In this document: piece after piece, positions 61,405 to 64,000 of the stretch | Layout: every line of letters begins with the position of its first letter | Position numbering within the stretch: the first letter of the stretch is position 1 | From: UBA1081 sp045658165 | GTDB taxonomy: Bacteria > Bacillota > Clostridia > Oscillospirales > Acutalibacteraceae | NCBI GenBank assembly: GCA_045658165.1 | Contig: JAZOUN010000074.1 | Coordinates: forward strand, 1 to 64,000 | DNA length: 64,000 nucleotides | Reading direction: 5' to 3' | Program-made: the position numbers and the translations under genes | Notes under the pieces: model-generated | What the model was told of the DNA's origin: nothing | The model's input: only the letters and a program-made list of their open reading frames with translations | Databases searched by the model: none

Positions 61405-62427
61405 TCAAACATTAAAAACACTCTGCGCGAAAAACAAACCTGTTATTTTTTCTGTAATTATACTTATATTATCTGTACTGTATTCAATCTGTTTTGACCA
61501 TAATTTAACATTATTAATTCTGTCTGCAATTGTAATACTGCCTGATTCCATGTATGATTTACAATCACAAATATAAATAAAAATGAGACTTGCCACACAA
61601 AAACATACATAATCTGTAATATTTCCCTCATAACGTGACTGCATGAAATGCCTGTACAGCAGATAAGTCAGAATCTGTTCGTACCGTATATCATCAGCAG
61701 GGATTTTTTCTGAAACTGAGCAGATTTCGTCTTTATTTCCAGCAATACAATTTATATATTCAGTCCATTCATTGTTGATAGGTTCTGTTTTTACAAACAA
61801 CTCGATTACTGAAGAAAACAATTTATTACGATTAATTTCTGACAGGTCGTAATATATATCCGGATATATTTCATTCTGCACTTTTGCAATATATTTAAGA
61901 AGTGCACTGATTCTGCTGCTTAATCTTTCCTTCCTGTTACAGATTATATCAAAACATTGCTGTCTGATCTGAAAATAAAATATATCATCCTCATTCACTT
62001 CATCATCATATTCATCACTGTACGATTCAAACATTACAGGATTATCAGATAAAAACATCATTTCACAGACCTTTTCGCAGCAAAGACCGAGTCCGGATTC
62101 TGTTATGCCGTCAAAAAAGTCATAAAAACGGGGATGCTCTCTGCATATATCACACAGATAATCCTCACCAAGCTGAGAATATATTTCACACAATCCGTCA
62201 CAGTCGAGAAATACACATCTTTCATCAGGAGTCAATCTGAAGCAATGCTGTCCTTCTTCACATACAATATTATTAGTGAGTTTATCCGTCAGACTGCATT
62301 CAACAGACATATACTTTTCATAACTGTCTGCATCAACATCAACTTCCCAACCTGCACAACAGGTATCAGTGCATTTATCTGCTTTACATTTAAAATTATC
62401 AAAAAAATAAGGTTTTGTATATAACAT
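61405..62427 (-). CDS. FliB-like lysine-N-methylase family protein
   Basis: A 340-residue Cys-rich protein of the FliB family, whose founding member methylates lysines of Salmonella flagellin. The N-terminal FKCKADKCTDTCCAGWEVDVD and the later CVFLDCDGLCEIY and YLCDICREHPRFYD carry ten or so Cys residues that probably bind a metal or iron-sulfur cluster; GLCCEKVCEMM follows. GAGGTAA precedes the ATG. No flagellar gene is in the window. It begins an operon with the ABC exporter 42 bases downstream. Confidence 0.85.
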   Translation of the reverse strand: MLYTKPYFFDNFKCKADKCTDTCCAGWEVDVDADSYEKYMSVECSLTDKLTNNIVCEEGQHCFRLTPDERCVFLDCDGLCEIYSQLGEDYLCDICREHPRFYDFFDGITESGLGLCCEKVCEMMFLSDNPVMFESYSDEYDDEVNEDDIFYFQIRQQCFDIICNRKERLSSRISALLKYIAKVQNEIYPDIYYDLSEINRNKLFSSVIELFVKTEPINNEWTEYINCIAGNKDEICSVSEKIPADDIRYEQILTYLLYRHFMQSRYEGNITDYVCFCVASLIFIYICDCKSYMESGSITIADRINNVKLWSKQIEYSTDNISIITEKITGLFFAQSVFNV

Positions 62428-62459
62428 GATTTACCTCATAAACAAAATAAAGAAAATCA

Positions 62460-62475
62460 GGGCAGAATTCTGCCC
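62460..62475 (-). terminator. Terminator after lipid kinase gene
   Basis: GGGCAG-AATT-CTGCCC forms a 6-bp GC-rich stem; on the minus strand a T-rich tail follows. It separates the lipid kinase from the fliB-like operon. Confidence 0.75.
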
Positions 62476-62481
62476 CGATCA

Positions 62482-63399
62482 TTATGCTAAAAATTTAACT
62501 TTTGGTGACACAACATTAACAGCTTCCTTCTTCACGCTGATATCAATAACATTAAATGCACCGCCATATTCACCGTCAAGAGTCCAGGGCACATCATCTT
62601 CAGTTGTAATCTTAAGCTTTGATGTTTTAAGCAGAATTATATTTTCATTATTGGTATAATTCTGACACAAAGCACTTGTGAATGAAGATGCAAGTTCTTT
62701 AAGACCATTTGCTTTAACAAGAAGAAGTTCAAAAAGACCGTCATTCATTTTTACGCCGACTTTCTCGAGTTTGAACAATCCGGACACTTCATTTGTATTT
62801 GCAACTGCACCGAAATAGAATTTATCTTCTATAACACCGCCGTCGTGCTCAATACGAAGTTTTGCAGGTTTAAGATTTTTTATCATGGGAATAAACTTAA
62901 GAACAAATCCGTTTATTATGTATGCTGAACGTCCGAGAATATTTTTAACTCTCTGAGATGTTGCATATGCAATCTCAGTTGCAACACCGAAAGATGCAAT
63001 GTAACTGAAATACTTCTCATTGAACTTACCTATGTCAAATTTCTGTATAAGATTTTCAACATACATTTTAGCAGCCTGATGAGGATCGCTTGACAGGCCG
63101 AGTGTGTGTGCAAAATCGTTTGTTGAACCGCAAGGCAGATAAATAATAGGTTTATCTGAACCTGCATTCATCATACCGTTGATTACTTCATTATATGTTC
63201 CGTCGCCGCCGCAACAAATTACAGCATCATATGATGAAACATATTTTTCAACTAAATTTACTGCATCTCCCTGACATGTTGTTGTTTTTTCAAAACACTC
63301 AATATCATGTTCCTTAAATGCCTTTACAATATCACCGGTATTTATACGTTTACTGTCTTTACCTGCGCGGGGATTCTTGATCAACAAAATGTTTTTCAC
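62482..63399 (-). CDS. Diacylglycerol kinase-family lipid kinase (YegS/DgkB type)
   Basis: A 305-residue ATP-dependent lipid kinase. The N-terminal domain has NILLIKNPRAGKDSK, the nucleotide motif CCGGDGTYNEVINGMM (near residue 60) and LPCGSTNDFAHTLGL; the C-terminal beta domain has DGEYGGAFNVID. DgkB recycles diacylglycerol from lipoteichoic acid synthesis. A GTG start at 63399 is chosen: GGAGG lies seven bases upstream. The lipid substrate is not determined. Confidence 0.9.
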   Translation of the reverse strand: MKNILLIKNPRAGKDSKRINTGDIVKAFKEHDIECFEKTTTCQGDAVNLVEKYVSSYDAVICCGGDGTYNEVINGMMNAGSDKPIIYLPCGSTNDFAHTLGLSSDPHQAAKMYVENLIQKFDIGKFNEKYFSYIASFGVATEIAYATSQRVKNILGRSAYIINGFVLKFIPMIKNLKPAKLRIEHDGGVIEDKFYFGAVANTNEVSGLFKLEKVGVKMNDGLFELLLVKANGLKELASSFTSALCQNYTNNENIILLKTSKLKITTEDDVPWTLDGEYGGAFNVIDISVKKEAVNVVSPKVKFLA

Positions 63400-63552
63400 A
63401 TCCACACCTCCATATTTGAGAAGAATATCACGACAAGATGAACTGAATATAAACATACTCAGAACAACTGCTATAATATTAAATTAAAATCAATAAAATT
63501 ACAACTATATTTTATAAATAAAAAAATAAATTAAAAAATTTTAATTTTACTA

Positions 63553-63582
63553 TTGACATTCAGCATACAAATGTGTTAAAAT
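63553..63582 (+). promoter_or_regulatory. Promoter of tRNA cluster
   Basis: TTGACA (63553-63558), 18-base spacer, TAAAAT (63577-63582), 18 bases before tRNA-Gly. Confidence 0.8.
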
Positions 63583-63600
63583 GACATCCGTCATTGAGAT

Positions 63601-63674
63601 GCGGGTGTAGTTCAATGGTAGAATCCCAGCCTTCCAAGCTGGTCGTGTGGGTTCGATTCCCATCACCCGCTCCA
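63601..63674 (+). tRNA. tRNA-Gly(TCC)
   Basis: Full cloverleaf: acceptor GCGGGTG pairs with CACCCGC, anticodon TCC in CTTCCAA, T-loop GTTCGATTC, discriminator T and encoded CCA. Confidence 0.97.
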
Positions 63675-63677
63675 TAC

Positions 63678-63754
63678 GCGCTGATAGCTCAGCTGGATAG
63701 AGCAACTGCCTTCTAAGCAGTAGGTCAGGGGTTCGAGTCCCTTTCAGCGCGCCA
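63678..63754 (+). tRNA. tRNA-Arg(TCT)
   Basis: Acceptor GCGCTGA pairs with TCAGCGC, anticodon TCT in CTTCTAA, T-loop GTTCGAGTC, discriminator G and encoded CCA; three bases after tRNA-Gly. Confidence 0.97.
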
Positions 63755-63759
63755 TTTAT

Positions 63760-63837
63760 GGTGGGTATAGCTCAGTTGGTTAGAGCGCCAGGTTGTGGCC
63801 CTGGAGGTCATGGGTTCGAATCCCACTACTCACCCCA
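63760..63837 (+). tRNA. tRNA-His(GTG)
   Basis: Acceptor GTGGGTA pairs with TACTCAC (one G-U), anticodon GTG in TTGTGGC; the extra G at -1 (63760) can pair with discriminator C, the His identity element; CCA is encoded. Last tRNA of the array. Confidence 0.97.
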
Positions 63838-63841
63838 TATT

Positions 63842-63871
63842 GCCGAATGCCTTTGGCATTCGGCTTTTCTT
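63842..63871 (+). terminator. Terminator of tRNA cluster
   Basis: GCCGAATGCC and GGCATTCGGC form a perfect 10-bp stem with loop TTT, followed by TTTTCTT. Confidence 0.95.
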
Positions 63872-63885
63872 ATCAAGGAGGGCTT

Positions 63886-64000
63886 ATGTTAAAAAAGATC
63901 ATGATCCGCATTTGCTCGCGACGTGGCGACGTGGCAGACGAAATGCTTGAATATATGTTCGGCGAGAACGAGGAAGTCGAGGACACCCTGCCCACCCCCG
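63886..64000 (+). CDS. Partial GC-rich gene, unknown, cut by window end
   Basis: ATG 63886 follows AAGGAGGG. The 38 visible residues begin MLKKIMIRICSRRGDVADEM and run into a Glu/Asp/Pro-rich stretch. No family is recognised. The composition is unlike the rest: 53 percent GC and 27 of 38 codons ending in G or C, next to AT-rich genes. It directly follows the tRNA array, a common insertion site, so it may belong to acquired DNA. Only the 5' end is visible. Confidence 0.6.
   Translation, partial: MLKKIMIRICSRRGDVADEMLEYMFGENEEVEDTLPTP

Noticed and set aside
58466..62427. Lasso-peptide biosynthetic cluster
   Set aside because: Although a nucleotidyltransferase-fold gene and ABC exporter are present, there is no leader peptidase, cyclase or precursor gene.
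63760..63837. attL direct repeat at tRNA-His
   Set aside because: Only one copy of the tRNA 3' end is in the window, so an attachment site cannot be shown.
1..64000. CRISPR array, prophage, insertion sequence or rRNA operon
   Set aside because: No spaced direct repeats, transposase, phage structural or integrase gene, or rRNA sequence is visible in the window.

Overview
The window looks like chromosomal DNA of a low-GC, endospore-forming anaerobe of the class Clostridia, probably an Oscillospiraceae/Ruminococcaceae-type gut bacterium (inference). Support seen in the sequence: AT-rich DNA with strong Shine-Dalgarno sites; sporulation genes (spoIVB, spoIIR, a pdaA-type deacetylase); the hrcA-grpE-dnaK-dnaJ cluster under a perfect CIRCE operator; formate-tetrahydrofolate ligase; a DUF512 radical SAM gene next to der; and enzymes for host glycans (sialidase, GH38 mannosidase, GH5 glycosidase, NagA).

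Layout. 1-8.2 kb: nagA, a 34-residue small protein, two glycosyltransferases, a phenylacetate-CoA ligase/ACT pair, a PAP2 phosphatase and an endoglycosylceramidase-like GH5 enzyme. 8.3-17.5 kb: fhs followed tightly by a nine-gene histidine operon (hisZ-G-D-C-B-H-A-F-IE), ended by a terminator lying inside the next, convergent gene. 17.4-24.8 kb (minus strand): an unknown membrane protein, an amidohydrolase, a secreted sialidase, spoIVB, prmA, a YhaM-type nuclease and a GtrA protein. 24.9-28.2 kb (plus): a small membrane protein, pdaA, nadA, mnmA. 28.2-39.9 kb (minus): a frameshifted AlkD-like gene, DUF2461, split aconitase X, two tandem glycerophosphodiesterases, der, a DUF512 protein, yceD-rpmF, a P-loop protein, pgi and a D,D-carboxypeptidase. 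40-44.7 kb (plus): mtaB and a two-component system with a large uncharacterised sensor. 44.7-53.5 kb: murC, a PHP-family histidinol phosphatase, ispE, spoIIR, a HAD phosphatase, GH38 mannosidase and an MscS channel. 53.6-58.4 kb: heat-shock operon. 58.4-63.4 kb (minus): a fliB-like/ABC exporter/nucleotidyltransferase-fold operon and a lipid kinase. 63.6-63.9 kb: tRNA-Gly, tRNA-Arg and tRNA-His, followed by a GC-rich truncated gene.

How the genes fit together. The his operon lacks a histidinol-phosphatase, and the PHP-family enzyme about 29 kb away is the natural candidate. Fhs makes 10-formyl-tetrahydrofolate, which is needed to recycle the AICAR released by HisF/HisH, so the fhs-his arrangement is metabolically sensible. 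Sialidase, mannosidase, GH5 and NagA suggest foraging on glycoproteins and glycolipids. IspE shows the non-mevalonate isoprenoid route, so the split aconitase X here is unlikely to be the archaeal mevalonate enzyme. The strongest candidates for undescribed biology are the fliB-like/ABC/nucleotidyltransferase operon and the orphan split aconitase X. Two regulatory hairpins at either end of the unknown membrane-protein gene, a predicted leaderless HAD phosphatase mRNA and the abrupt composition change after the tRNA array are also worth checking.
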